Below are positions 14,916 through 24,500 of a stretch of DNA of 54,007 bases, in pieces. The position numbers were made by a program, and so were the translations under genes. Source of the stretch: Terriglobales bacterium (GTDB taxonomy: Bacteria; Acidobacteriota; Terriglobia; Terriglobales; Acidobacteriaceae); assembly GCA_035561515.1 (NCBI GenBank), contig DATMXP010000041.1, positions 1 through 54,007 on the forward strand, given 5' to 3'. The notes beneath the pieces are model-generated. The model saw nothing but the letters and a program-made list of their open reading frames with translations, had not been told where the DNA came from and ran no database searches. How positions within the stretch are numbered: position 1 is the first letter of the stretch; every line of letters starts with the position of its first letter.

Positions 14916-16823
14916 GTGGCTGAAGAGAGAGTGGTAGGAATCGATCTTGGGACGACGAACTCCCTGGTGGCGTTCATGCAGGGGGAGAAGCCTGTGGTCA
15001 TCCCCGGAGAAGACGGATCGAACCTGCTGCCATCCGTGGTGGCGCTCGATTCGAATGGGCAGATTGTCGTTGGCAATGCGGCGCGAAAGAACCTGATCGA
15101 GACGCCCGATCGAGCCGTGTATTCGGTGAAGCGGCTAATGGGACGTGGCGTGGACGATGTCCGCGACGAGCTGAAGCTGTTTCCGTTTCGTTTGGCTGAC
15201 GATCTGCAAGCCGGCGAAGTGATGCGGATAAAACTGGGCGATAAAGATTTCACGCCACCGGAAATTAGCGCGTACATTCTGCGGCAGTTGCGCCGCAATG
15301 CGGAAAGATTCTTTGGCGCGCCGGTGAAGAAGGCGGTCATCACTGTTCCGGCGTACTTCAATGACGCGCAGCGCCAGGCGACGAAGGATGCGGGAAGAAT
15401 CGCCGGCCTGGATGTGCTGCGACTGGTAAATGAGCCAACTGCGGCGTCACTCGCTTACGGACTCGACCAGAAGAAGAACGGCATTGTTGCGGTCTATGAC
15501 CTGGGCGGCGGGACCTTCGATATTTCGATCCTGAAGCTGCATGACGGAATTTTCGAGGTGATTGCCACGAATGGTGACACGCACCTGGGCGGCGACGACA
15601 TCGACAACCTGCTGATCGCAGTGGCGATGGAAGACATTCTTGGCGACTTGAAGATCGATATCCGGCGCAACGCGGAAGTGGTGCAGGCTATCCGCAAGGC
15701 AGTGATCGAGGCGAAGATCGCGTTGTCATCGAGGGAGTCGGCCGAGTTGGAGGTTGAGCTTCCGGGCGGGAAGAGATACCAGCGGACGATACCGCGCAAG
15801 CTTTTCGAGACGATGGCGGATCCGATCATCCAGCGCACGGTGGGTCCGATGAAGCAGGCGCTCAAAGACGCCGGCCTCACGCCGAACCAAGTCGACGAAG
15901 TGGTGCTGGTGGGAGGCTCGACGCGTATTCCGCGCGTACGGCAATTAGTAAAGGATCTGTTTCAGCGCGAGCCGCATTGTGAATTGAATCCGGACGAAGT
16001 GGTTGCACTCGGCGCAGCAGTGCAGGCGCAGATTCTGGCTGGCGGGTCAGAAGCGACAAAGGACATGCTGCTGCTTGATGTGACGCCACTGTCGCTGGGT
16101 ATCGAAGCCCTGGGCGGCGTGGTGGCGAAGATCATCCACCGGAATTCGACGATCCCTGCGTCGGCGACTGAGCACTTTACGACTGGCGTAGAAGGACAAA
16201 CTGCAGTGGCGGTCCATGTGGTGCAGGGTGAACGCGAATTGGCGAAGGATTGCCGCTCGCTCGCGCGCTTCGATCTGAAGGGAATTCCTCCGATGCCGGC
16301 AGGTTTGCCGCGCATTGAGGTGAAGTTCCTGATCGATGCGAACGGTATTTTGCACGTGTCGGCCCGCGAACAGAGAAGCGGCAAGGAAGCGGAAATTTCA
16401 GTGCAGCCGAGCTATGGTCTCACCGACGAGCAAGTCGAGAACATGCTGCTGGAGTCATTCGATTTTGCCGAGCAGGATTTTGCACAGCGCCAGGTAATTG
16501 AAGCCCGCAATGAAGCAGCCACAATTCTTGCTGCACTCGATAAAGGACGCGGAGGTCCGGCTTGGAAGGCGCTTTCCGCGGAAGAGCAGGAAGAGATCGG
16601 GTTGCAGGAAGCGAACCTGCGAACGGCGATGAACACGGATGATTATCAGGCGATTCGGAAAGCCATCGATCTACTGAACCAGGGAACGATGCGATTGGCC
16701 GAACTGATGATGGATACCGCGGTGTCGAGTGCGTTGAAGGGAAAGACATTCGATCAGGCGGATGTGGGGGAGGGGCCGAGCGCTCCGCACCCGTTCGCGC
16801 CGGCAGATATACAGAGCAAGTAA
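14916..16823 (+). CDS. hscA: Hsp70-type chaperone HscA
   Basis: A 635-residue specialised Hsp70 that releases clusters from IscU using ATP. The nucleotide-binding domain is intact (IDLGTTNSLVA near the N terminus, AVITVPAYFNDAQRQATKDA, DLGGGTFDISIL, VVLVGGSTRIPRV) and is followed by a substrate-binding domain and helical lid. The GTG start at 14916 lies three bases after the hscB stop. It is assigned as HscA rather than DnaK because of its place in the operon and because it lacks the long C-terminal acidic tail of DnaK. Confidence 0.95.
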   Translation: MAEERVVGIDLGTTNSLVAFMQGEKPVVIPGEDGSNLLPSVVALDSNGQIVVGNAARKNLIETPDRAVYSVKRLMGRGVDDVRDELKLFPFRLADDLQAGEVMRIKLGDKDFTPPEISAYILRQLRRNAERFFGAPVKKAVITVPAYFNDAQRQATKDAGRIAGLDVLRLVNEPTAASLAYGLDQKKNGIVAVYDLGGGTFDISILKLHDGIFEVIATNGDTHLGGDDIDNLLIAVAMEDILGDLKIDIRRNAEVVQAIRKAVIEAKIALSSRESAELEVELPGGKRYQRTIPRKLFETMADPIIQRTVGPMKQALKDAGLTPNQVDEVVLVGGSTRIPRVRQLVKDLFQREPHCELNPDEVVALGAAVQAQILAGGSEATKDMLLLDVTPLSLGIEALGGVVAKIIHRNSTIPASATEHFTTGVEGQTAVAVHVVQGERELAKDCRSLARFDLKGIPPMPAGLPRIEVKFLIDANGILHVSAREQRSGKEAEISVQPSYGLTDEQVENMLLESFDFAEQDFAQRQVIEARNEAATILAALDKGRGGPAWKALSAEEQEEIGLQEANLRTAMNTDDYQAIRKAIDLLNQGTMRLAELMMDTAVSSALKGKTFDQADVGEGPSAPHPFAPADIQSK

Positions 16824-16832
16824 GAGAAGGTT

Positions 16833-17249
16833 ATGGCAGACGAGAAGACACAAGGTGGGGTTACAAGCACAGTGGAAGCGCCGGGACCGAACACGGTCCG
16901 CGTGACGTTTCTTCCGGAAGGGAAGACGGTTGAGTTCGATCTCGACAAACTTCCTTATCGCGATCACGGGAAGCCGTGCTCGATTCTAGATGTGGCCGAG
17001 AACTTCAACATCTTTCTCGACCACGCATGCGGAGGCAATTGCGCCTGCACCACGTGCCACGTCTGGGTAAAGCAGGGCAAGGAACTGCTGAGCGACATGG
17101 ATGACGACGAAGCAGACCGCCTCGACATGGCTGCCGATCTGCAATTGAATTCGCGGTTGGGCTGCCAGGTGGTGATCGAGAAACCAGGTGAAGTTGTGGT
17201 GGAGGTTCCGGCCTGGAACCGTAACTACGTGAGCGAAGAGCACCATTAA
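16833..17249 (+). CDS. fdx: [2Fe-2S] ferredoxin of the ISC system
   Basis: A 138-residue adrenodoxin-type ferredoxin that supplies electrons for cluster assembly. Ligands are Cys66, Cys72, Cys75 and Cys111 (C-x5-C-x2-C, then LGCQVV), set in DHACGGNCACTTCHVWV. An N-terminal extension of about 20 residues is longer than in E. coli Fdx (111 residues), and Cys70 is an extra cysteine within the loop. It follows hscA by nine bases. Confidence 0.95.
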   Translation: MADEKTQGGVTSTVEAPGPNTVRVTFLPEGKTVEFDLDKLPYRDHGKPCSILDVAENFNIFLDHACGGNCACTTCHVWVKQGKELLSDMDDDEADRLDMAADLQLNSRLGCQVVIEKPGEVVVEVPAWNRNYVSEEHH

Positions 17250-17273
17250 TTTCAAGGGAAGGGATGATTGCTG

Positions 17274-17492
17274 ATGCCTACACAGTTCACGTGGGACAGT
17301 GCCGAAGATCTGGGGTTGATGTTGTCGGATAAATTTCCGAATCAAAATCCGCTGGAGGTCCGGTTCACGGACCTGCACAAGCTGGTAACCGAACTGCCGG
17401 AATTTGTGGACGATCCGATGAAGTCCACGGAAGGAAAGCTCGAAGCCATCCAGATGGCATGGTACGAGGAGTGGCAGGATAGAAACGAGTAA
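17274..17492 (+). CDS. iscX: Fe-S assembly protein IscX
   Basis: A 72-residue acidic protein, usual length for the family (YfhJ/IscX), which binds IscS and tunes cluster assembly. Typical sequences are FTWDSAEDLGLML, DPLEVRFTDL-like (here NPLEVRFTDLHKLV) and the acidic C terminus WYEEWQDRNE. ATG 17274 follows AAGGGAAGGG; two upstream non-ATG starts in frame are less likely. It closes the operon. A near copy of its last ten codons is found at 32566-32595. Confidence 0.93.
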   Translation: MPTQFTWDSAEDLGLMLSDKFPNQNPLEVRFTDLHKLVTELPEFVDDPMKSTEGKLEAIQMAWYEEWQDRNE

Positions 17493-17577
17493 AGATTCAA
17501 GGTCAAGGGGCACGTCGCCAATGTTGATTTGCTCTGGCATCGTGAACCTATCTCGTACCGGAGAACTTTCCACCGGG

Positions 17578-18135
17578 CTATGCTGCGCTGTGACTCTTAC
17601 TCCATGAGGTGCCTTCAGATGACTCGATATGCTTCGTCATCGCGACCAGCGCGTACGCAAGCGCTGCATCGCATGTGTCGGAGTCGAGTTTGAGCATGCT
17701 GGCCGCTTCCTGGACCGGGTATCTCTCCAACACGTGCATGACAAACATGAAGCGTGGGAGGACAGGCAACAGTCTCACCGACCGCTGGACACATTCGAGC
17801 GACAGATCGTGAAGCGAATCTCGCTTGTCGAGTTTCAGAACGTGAATCGCATTGATCCAGACATTTGCATTGCGCCGGTCGGCTACTAGTTCGGAACGCT
17901 TCTTGTCAGCGCACGCCTTGATCGCCATCTTGCAGGCCCAACGAGCCAGCCAGACGTCAAAGGTTCGATTGAAGTTCACCAGAACGTCGAACCACTGTTG
18001 CGTAAGACGTTCCGCAACTTCCTTGTTGTCCATGAGCGCCATAGCGAGCCAGTAAACTCGTCCTGCGCACATCGTGAGTAGGTCGGCGCACTTGGTTTGT
18101 TCGTCTAATTCCATTGAGTTCTCGGTCATCAACAT
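17578..18135 (-). CDS. Sigma-70-like protein, degenerate
   Basis: A 185-residue soluble protein whose overall helical layout recalls a short ECF sigma factor: a region-2-like segment (about 20-95, GRVYWLAMALMDN, WLARWACKMAIKAC) and a region-4-like helix-turn-helix (about 135-175, RYPVQEAASMLKLDSDTCDAALAYAL). The strongly conserved region 2 residues of true ECF factors are not evident. It may be a regulator derived from a sigma factor. ATG 18135 or 18129 are possible starts; neither has a strong ribosome site. It converges with iscX. Confidence 0.6.
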   Translation of the reverse strand: MLMTENSMELDEQTKCADLLTMCAGRVYWLAMALMDNKEVAERLTQQWFDVLVNFNRTFDVWLARWACKMAIKACADKKRSELVADRRNANVWINAIHVLKLDKRDSLHDLSLECVQRSVRLLPVLPRFMFVMHVLERYPVQEAASMLKLDSDTCDAALAYALVAMTKHIESSEGTSWSKSHSAA

Positions 18136-18199
18136 AGGCAGTCTCGTAAAGGTTTAAAGAGCGGCTGCTCGTACGGCTCTTTTGCGGCGCTCTGCTCGA

Positions 18200-19006
18200 T
18201 TACGCTGTCCAAACCCGATCGCTGCCGTCGCAGATGTCGAAGGGCCCTCTGTTCCACAAGGGTGAAACAGTGGTGGCAATATCCGGCCCCGGAGAGGTAC
18301 AACGAGGAGCCGGAGCGAGTGCGTTCTTGAACTCACTTCTGGCCGATGAAGAGGAAATATCTTCAGCGAAGAGGGATTCAAGAGCGCTCATCTGCCCGGT
18401 CTCCTCGGCGGAGATGAAGGCTGTGAGAAGGCGTCGCTGCTCCTCCGGATCGACAGCCACACACCGGCCATCTACGAGATGCCTTCGAGCGCGGAAAACC
18501 AGTTGGCGGGCGTTCGGCTCTTCGATGTGAAGGACATCTGCGATTTTTCGATAAGAGTACTCGAATGCTTCGCGAAGGATGTATGCAGCGCGCTCTGCGG
18601 GCGAGAGTCTTTCAAGAAGCAAATGAACCGCATGTTGCAACGCTTGTTCGCGCTCTGCGAACAAGCCAGGATCGCCGTGCGAATCCACTGGATATTGAAA
18701 CCACTCACCGATGTGCGTTTCGTGGCGCGAGCGGGCAGACTGGGTGAGGGTGATACATAACCTTGTGGTAGTCACTGCCAGAAATGCGGGCGGGTTCTCA
18801 ACCGTACCCCGCTTTCTGCACTGCCACCGCAACCAAACGTCTTGAACGATGTCTTCTGCTTGTGTCGCATTTCCAAGCATGCGGTAAGCAATTCCGAATA
18901 TACGCGGCCGCGCCATCAAGAAAGCAGAAAGGCTGTCGCTGTGTTCTTCTGTCGTGAAGCAAACGCCGGGTTCCAACGGTGGCTGAAAAGCCGCTGTAGT
19001 AGTCAT
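18200..19006 (-). CDS. ECF RNA polymerase sigma factor (SigJ/ECF41-like), shortened C terminus
   Basis: A 268-residue protein. Region 2 (about 30-95: RPRIFGIAYRMLGNATQAEDIVQDVWLR) and region 4 (about 135-190: LSPAERAAYILREAFEYSYRKIADVLHI) are clear and typical of the SigJ/ECF41 group. A SnoaL-like domain should follow; it begins correctly (LLTAFISAEETGQMSALESLFAED) but then turns into unrelated sequence and stops about 60 residues later. This suggests a frameshift or truncation. ATG 19006 is chosen because AGGGAAAG precedes it and the residues before it are not family-like. Confidence 0.8.
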   Translation of the reverse strand: MTTTAAFQPPLEPGVCFTTEEHSDSLSAFLMARPRIFGIAYRMLGNATQAEDIVQDVWLRWQCRKRGTVENPPAFLAVTTTRLCITLTQSARSRHETHIGEWFQYPVDSHGDPGLFAEREQALQHAVHLLLERLSPAERAAYILREAFEYSYRKIADVLHIEEPNARQLVFRARRHLVDGRCVAVDPEEQRRLLTAFISAEETGQMSALESLFAEDISSSSARSEFKNALAPAPRCTSPGPDIATTVSPLWNRGPFDICDGSDRVWTA

Positions 19007-19334
19007 TCTTCTTTCCCTCTTTGTGCTGTTCATGCGGGTAGATAGCACGTGGTTTTCCAAAAGCATTCGCGTGCAAGGCATTGGATTTACGACTCGAAAG
19101 CAGCAATTGCGGGAGCGATCACTCGACATGTGTCTCGCGCTCGTCACATGACGAAATCGCGACATGAATCCAAGGCAATCCAGGGACCGATGACGGGACA
19201 AATACTGGGATTTAATCCGGCATGCTCAATGAAGTGCACTACGAGATGATGATTACTGTTTCAGTGCTGATGAGGAGAACGAAGCATACCGTTTTAACGG
19301 CGTTGTTGATATCCGCAACCGCTGACGCGGGACG
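19007..19334. other. Gene-free stretch upstream of the ECF gene
   Basis: About 330 bases between the sigma-54 activator (ending at 19335) and the ECF start at 19006. An open frame continues from the ECF gene across most of it but has no coding character. No operator-like palindrome was seen. A sequence near 19055-19075 (minus strand) resembles a sigma-54 promoter but has the wrong spacing. Confidence 0.45.
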
Positions 19335-20357
19335 TCAAGACGCCAATTCGGAGCTGTCGTCGAAGTCCCGTATTAGACGCTGTCGTGGTTGAAAAATCCC
19401 CAGTCGTTTCATCTTGGACACCAATGTTGACCGCTTGAGCCCCAACCTGGCGGCGGCTCCTTGCGGTCCACCTATCATTCCTCCCGCGGCTTTCAGCGTC
19501 TTCAAAATCAAAGATGCTTCGTGGTCTCGAAAAGTGCCGAGCGTTACTTGCGGCGTCTCTTTACTTACCGATGGTGGCAGCGGAACGGGATTAGGAAGCA
19601 CTCCGTCGTCTGACTTAATCACCGCGCGTTCAACCAAGTTCTGAAGCTCCCTCACATTTCCGGGCCAAGAGTATGTACAAAAAGCGGTCATTGTTGGCTC
19701 TGGTATTTCCTCAATCTTCTTGCCCATGCGTCTAGAGAATACTTCTACAAAGTGGAGAACCAGTTGACGTATGTCTTCCCGGCGCTCGCGCAGAGGAGGC
19801 ATGAGGACGGGAAATACGTTCAGCCGATAATAAAGATCATCACGGAATTCTTTGCGCAGGACCATCTGACCCAGGTCGCGATGAGTCGCGGCGACAACAC
19901 GAACGTTGATGCGGTGTGTGCGACCACTTCCCAGGCGCTCGAACTCTTGCTCCTGCAAAACCCGCAGAATTTTCGGCTGCACAGCCAGCGGCATGTCCCC
20001 AATTTCGTCAAGGAAGAGAGTGCCAGTATCCGCCATCTCGAAACGCCCAAGTTTTTGCGTAACGGCTCCAGTAAAGGCTCCTTTCTCGTGCCCAAATAGC
20101 TCACTCTCTAAGAGGTCAATGGGAATCGCGGCGCAGTTAAGCCTCACGAACGGGCGCCCGCAACGTGAGCTTATATTGTGGATGGCCCGCGCGATCAATT
20201 CCTTGCCGGTCCCAGTTTCTCCGAGCACCAACACCGTGGAATCCGTTGGTGCAACACGTTCGACTTCCATAAGAACAGACTCCAGAGCAGCACTACTCCC
20301 AACGATTTGGTCAAACTCGCGGCCTCGTTCATCTTGCGAACCCACAGATACCCCCAC
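19335..20357 (-). CDS. Sigma-54-dependent activator (AAA+ and HTH)
   Basis: A 340-residue enhancer-binding protein without a sensory domain. The AAA+ module covers about 15-255: Walker A GETGTGKE, the sigma-54 contact loop GAFTGA, Walker B LFLDEIGD, and the arginine-finger region DDLYYRLNVFPV. A C-terminal Fis-type helix-turn-helix (about 295-325, GAAARLGLKRSTLVSKMKRL) would bind upstream DNA. With no receiver of its own, it may be controlled by the separate receiver protein encoded 19 bp before it. The GTG start at 20357 is weakly supported. Confidence 0.92.
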   Translation of the reverse strand: MGVSVGSQDERGREFDQIVGSSAALESVLMEVERVAPTDSTVLVLGETGTGKELIARAIHNISSRCGRPFVRLNCAAIPIDLLESELFGHEKGAFTGAVTQKLGRFEMADTGTLFLDEIGDMPLAVQPKILRVLQEQEFERLGSGRTHRINVRVVAATHRDLGQMVLRKEFRDDLYYRLNVFPVLMPPLRERREDIRQLVLHFVEVFSRRMGKKIEEIPEPTMTAFCTYSWPGNVRELQNLVERAVIKSDDGVLPNPVPLPPSVSKETPQVTLGTFRDHEASLILKTLKAAGGMIGGPQGAAARLGLKRSTLVSKMKRLGIFQPRQRLIRDFDDSSELAS

Positions 20358-20376
20358 TTACACCGGTGATCAGCGT

Positions 20377-20754
20377 TCAATCCTGTAGGGCCGATCGAAC
20401 GGCCTCAAGGAGGGCTTCAGAATCAAATGGCTTTGCGAGAAACTTCACTGCTCCTCCCCGCATAGCCTGCAAGCGCATCTTTTCGTCTCCATGTGCGGTG
20501 ATGAAGATGGTCGGGATCGGACAGTGCTCCGCGTTCAGCTTGGATTGGAGTTCCAGACCAGACATCCCCGGCATCCTGATATCCGCGATTAAGCATCCCG
20601 TTTCGCGTTGCTGGCCCGAATTCAAGAAGGCCTCGGCCGAGTCGAACGACTGCACTGGAAGAAGTGCCGATTTGAGCAATCGTTGCACCGCGTCACGATA
20701 CGATCGATCGTCATCGATGACTGCAACTAGTCTTTCCGTTTTCTCTCTGGCCAT
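20377..20754 (-). CDS. Single-domain response regulator (FixJ-type receiver)
   Basis: A 125-residue receiver with the acidic residues at 14-16 (VIDDD), phosphoacceptor Asp58 in IADIRMPGMSG, the switch Thr in FITAHGD, and Lys in LAKPF. It has no output domain. Its sequence is closest in style to the receiver of the FixJ protein encoded just upstream. Placed between that protein and the sigma-54 activator in one transcript, it may pass phosphate on or act in trans on the activator. Confidence 0.92.
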   Translation of the reverse strand: MAREKTERLVAVIDDDRSYRDAVQRLLKSALLPVQSFDSAEAFLNSGQQRETGCLIADIRMPGMSGLELQSKLNAEHCPIPTIFITAHGDEKMRLQAMRGGAVKFLAKPFDSEALLEAVRSALQD

Positions 20755-20877
20755 ACAGGTACATGTTGGATCTGGCCATTGCAGAAAACAATTATGGATC
20801 GTGATTAGAAGGACAATAGGTTTGTATAGGTTCGCGGCGACTCATTTAGCAGGATCAATCGGGAAGGGCGATTCAAG

Positions 20878-21504
20878 TCAGGCGCTCGCCGGCAGCTTGA
20901 GCCTTTCCGCCATTCTTCCTAGCTCGGCGGGGGTGTTGGCCTGCATCTTGCGCATGACATGCCCGCGATGGACGGTCGCGGTAATTTCAGTGGTACCTAA
21001 CGCTGAGGCAATCTGTTTCGTGAGCATGCCAGATACGACAAGAAACATCACCTCGCGTTCACGCGCGGTCAACTTCGAGTAGCGAGCCTTCAACTCCGCG
21101 ATCTCGCTCTGCTGTTGTCGAGTCTCACTGTCAAGCTTGAGAGCCTGCTGGATCGCATCGATCAGGTCCTGATCGCGAAAAGGCTTGGTCAGGAACTCCA
21201 CTGCTCCCAATTTCATCGCTTTTACAGTCATCGGAACGTCCGCATGGCTGGTGATGAAGATAATCGGGATGTGGACGTCCATCTCAATTAACTTACCTTG
21301 CACTTCCAGTCCGCTCATCCCCGGCAGTCGCACATCCAAAAGAAGGCAAGTGGGACTGTTTGGAAGCTTGTGCCGTAGGAACTCTTCTGGAGTAGCAAAC
21401 GATTCGGAACGCAGCCCTACTGTTTTTAAGAGTCGCTGAGTGGCCGCACGCATGCGGTTGTCATCGTCGACGATCAACACAACAGGTGGATTGGCAGAAC
21501 TCAT
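20878..21504 (-). CDS. FixJ-family response regulator
   Basis: A 208-residue two-domain regulator: receiver (about 6-125, phosphoacceptor Asp57 in LLLDVRLPGMSG, switch residues FITSHAD and LTKPF) and a LuxR-type helix-turn-helix (about 145-205, LTAREREVMFLVVSGMLTKQ). ATG 21504 overlaps the TGA of the giant kinase as ATGA, so the kinase is almost certainly its partner. A longer upstream frame to 21576 lies inside the kinase gene and is rejected. Confidence 0.94.
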   Translation of the reverse strand: MSSANPPVVLIVDDDNRMRAATQRLLKTVGLRSESFATPEEFLRHKLPNSPTCLLLDVRLPGMSGLEVQGKLIEMDVHIPIIFITSHADVPMTVKAMKLGAVEFLTKPFRDQDLIDAIQQALKLDSETRQQQSEIAELKARYSKLTAREREVMFLVVSGMLTKQIASALGTTEITATVHRGHVMRKMQANTPAELGRMAERLKLPASA

Positions 21505-24500
21505 GCGACGGCTGTCTCCCTGATTGGCAGCGTGAATCGAAAGGTTGCTCCTCCCGCTGCGTTTCTCTCGGACCAAATCTGTCCTCCGTGCGACTGAATT
21601 ACAGAGCGAGTAATTGCCAGCCCAAGACCCGTGCCCTGGGTTTTAGTAGTGAAAAACGCATTGAAAATTTTATCCTCATTTTCAGGGGGAACTCCTGCTC
21701 CGGTGTCGCTAACGGATATTTGGAGTTGGCCATCCGCCGCGAGTTGCGAGCTTATTGTAAGCTCGCCTCCACTCTCCATCGCCTCAATGGCATTGAGCAT
21801 GAGATTCATCAACACCTGTTGTACCTGGACACGGTCCACAATCAGGTTGGGAAGTCCATTCGCAAGATCACTGCGAATCGTCACTGCATGCCGATCGGCT
21901 TCATTTCCCATCATGATCACCATCTCTACAATGATCTGATTCAGATCAACTGTCTCCAGTTGAGAAGATCCTTTTTGGTACAGCGATCGAACGCGATCGA
22001 TTATGTCGGCGGCGCGCCTGGCATCTTTGATCATCTCCAAAGCGGCCTCTCGTGCTTCGGGCAAATCGGGCTGCTGCCGATTCAACAATCGAAGACAGGC
22101 CTCCGCGTTTGTAACAGCCGCCCCAATCGGCTGCTTAATCTCGTGGGCTAACGAGGCAGTCAATTCTCCCATACTTGTGACCCGAGTAACGTGAGCCAAG
22201 TCCGCCTGGACCTGACGTAATCGCTCACGCGCTTCCTCGGCCCGCTTGCGTTCCGTAACATCGACCATGGTGCCGAGCACTTGAACCAGCTCTCCAGCGC
22301 GATTAACAACTGGTTTGCCGATGGCGTGAATGTGCCTGACCGTGCCATTTGGTTTCACCATCCTGAACTCGACGTCGCAACTCGTTTTTGTTCGAAACGC
22401 CTGCTCATTGGCCGACTGAACCGTGTCTCGGTCTTCGGGGTGTATACGGCTGAGGAATTGGTCCCACCTAGGTGGGCCTTGTTGTGGATCAAACTCAAAA
22501 AGGCGGAACATTTCGTCGGACCAGTAGACTGCTTGCCTACTGGTGCCATCAATGGCACAACTTCCAGTGTGGGTTTGTCTCTGAGCTTCGGCCAGATAGG
22601 CCTCGCTATGACGTAGAGCTTCTTCAGCGCGCTTTTGTTCGCTCAAGTCCAGAATGTAGGCGACACCTTGATTGGTCTGGCCTTCGAAGCAAGCTGCCCC
22701 TATCAGCACGGGCACACGGGAGCCATCCTTCCTGAAATACTCCTTTTCACGTACTTGCATCATCCCGGTCGCTTTAAGTTCTTCCGCTTCGTAGAGCGCG
22801 TGTGCCTCTTGCCATTCCGGAGGCGTTATGTCGAGCCACCGGAGCCCGGCATCCAAGTCCTTTCGGTCGTACTGGACCATACGAAGAAACGCGTCATTCG
22901 CATCGATGACGCGCCCATCGAGATCCCAGATGACGATCCCGATGATATTCGAATCGATAAGCCTCCGGATTTTCCGTTCACGGTCCTCGAGTTCATGGTA
23001 GAGCCGCGTGTTTTCAAGTGAGATCGCTGCGCGGTAAGCAAGCACTTTCAAGATCGCGATGCGATGGGGACTGAAAACGTCGGCCGTCAGACTGTTTTCA
23101 AGGTAAAGGATACTGATCAGTTTACCTTGATTGATCAGTGGCAAGGCGAGAATGGACCGCGGTCCTCCCTGGCGAATATAGGGATCATCTGAGAAAGGAT
23201 TCGGGGCCGATGCATCTGCGACAATTACACAGTCCTCAGTACGCATAACGTACCGCACCACCGACTCTGGCATTTCCGCAGAGATGTGAGTCACCTCGCG
23301 TCGAACGGCGACGTCACCTTCGGCGACAATAGCTTCAGCATCTACCTTCAATTCATCACGCCGGGGTTCAATCAAGATGCCTCGGTTAGCGCCCGCCTGT
23401 TCGAGCGCTGCACGCATTAGGCTGTTAATCAGTTTCTCCAGCACCATCTCACCCGAAACAGCCTGCGACACTTTGATCACGGTGGCCAGGTCTACCGTCT
23501 CCATGCTCATTCCGGTCATGCCGGTCGGAGTAGGCAATGGCCGTTCTGTCTTGAGGTGCGGGTATAGACTTTCCAGCTGAACAACCTTGCCATCAGCGCC
23601 CCAACGCTGATAGCAATAACGTGCTTCGAGTAGGTAAGCGTGCGCGATCTTCAGGAAACCACGTGCGGCATAGAATCGTGCAGCTAACTCGTACGCTAGC
23701 CCCTCATTGTTGAGGAAGCCGTTGTCATGCGCCGACCGGATCGCCTGTTCATATAGCTGCTCAGCGTCAAGCACGCGACCCTCGATTCGTGCCATTTCGG
23801 CGCGAATCATTGCGAAGCGATTTTCAAAGTTCTCCGGGCAATGTTGTGCCCAGATCTCGTACTGATTGTGGTGTGCAGACAAGGCCTCGAAATGCTCGTT
23901 ACGGGAATCGCCTATTGCGTTGTCAAGAGAGGCTGCCCGTGAGAGCGCGCTGTAAAAGTGATACTCCGCGACTTCAAAAAAGGAGGGAGACGTCCAAAGC
24001 AGTCGCTTCGCGTTTAACGATGCCTCAATCGCAACGGAGTAGTCACCCGCGAGAAAGCGGGCTTGTAGCTTGCGGATCCAATACCAACATTCCGGCAGCG
24101 CCAAAACAGGGTCGCTGGCGAAATGACGCTCGAACTGTAGCTCTTGGAATTGTGCGTCATCAAACGATCCGAATGTTGTTGTCAGACCGCGTAAGGTTCG
24201 GATCAAGCCGAGTTGAGCTGTGATGCAGTCTATGACGAGACCAAACCTAATGCTCGTCGCGAACTGAAGGCCAATTTCGGCTTCACGCTGCACCTCTGCC
24301 AATGGATCTCCCGCCGCGAGATAGTTTGTATACAAAACATTGCGGCTGTATGCGGCATAGGTGAGGTCGCCAATCCTGTTGGCGGCGTTGAAACAGCGAC
24401 TTTGAAGCTCCCGCGCCTGCTTGATGTGTTTCGTCCATGGAACAATAAGAGTCCCGAAGGACATATAAGTGCGCGCCTTATATCGCTGCAGTCCATGTTG

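Noticed and set aside
19055..19075. Sigma-54 promoter before the ECF gene
   Set aside because: TTGCACG-like and TGC elements are one base too close for a -24/-12 promoter.
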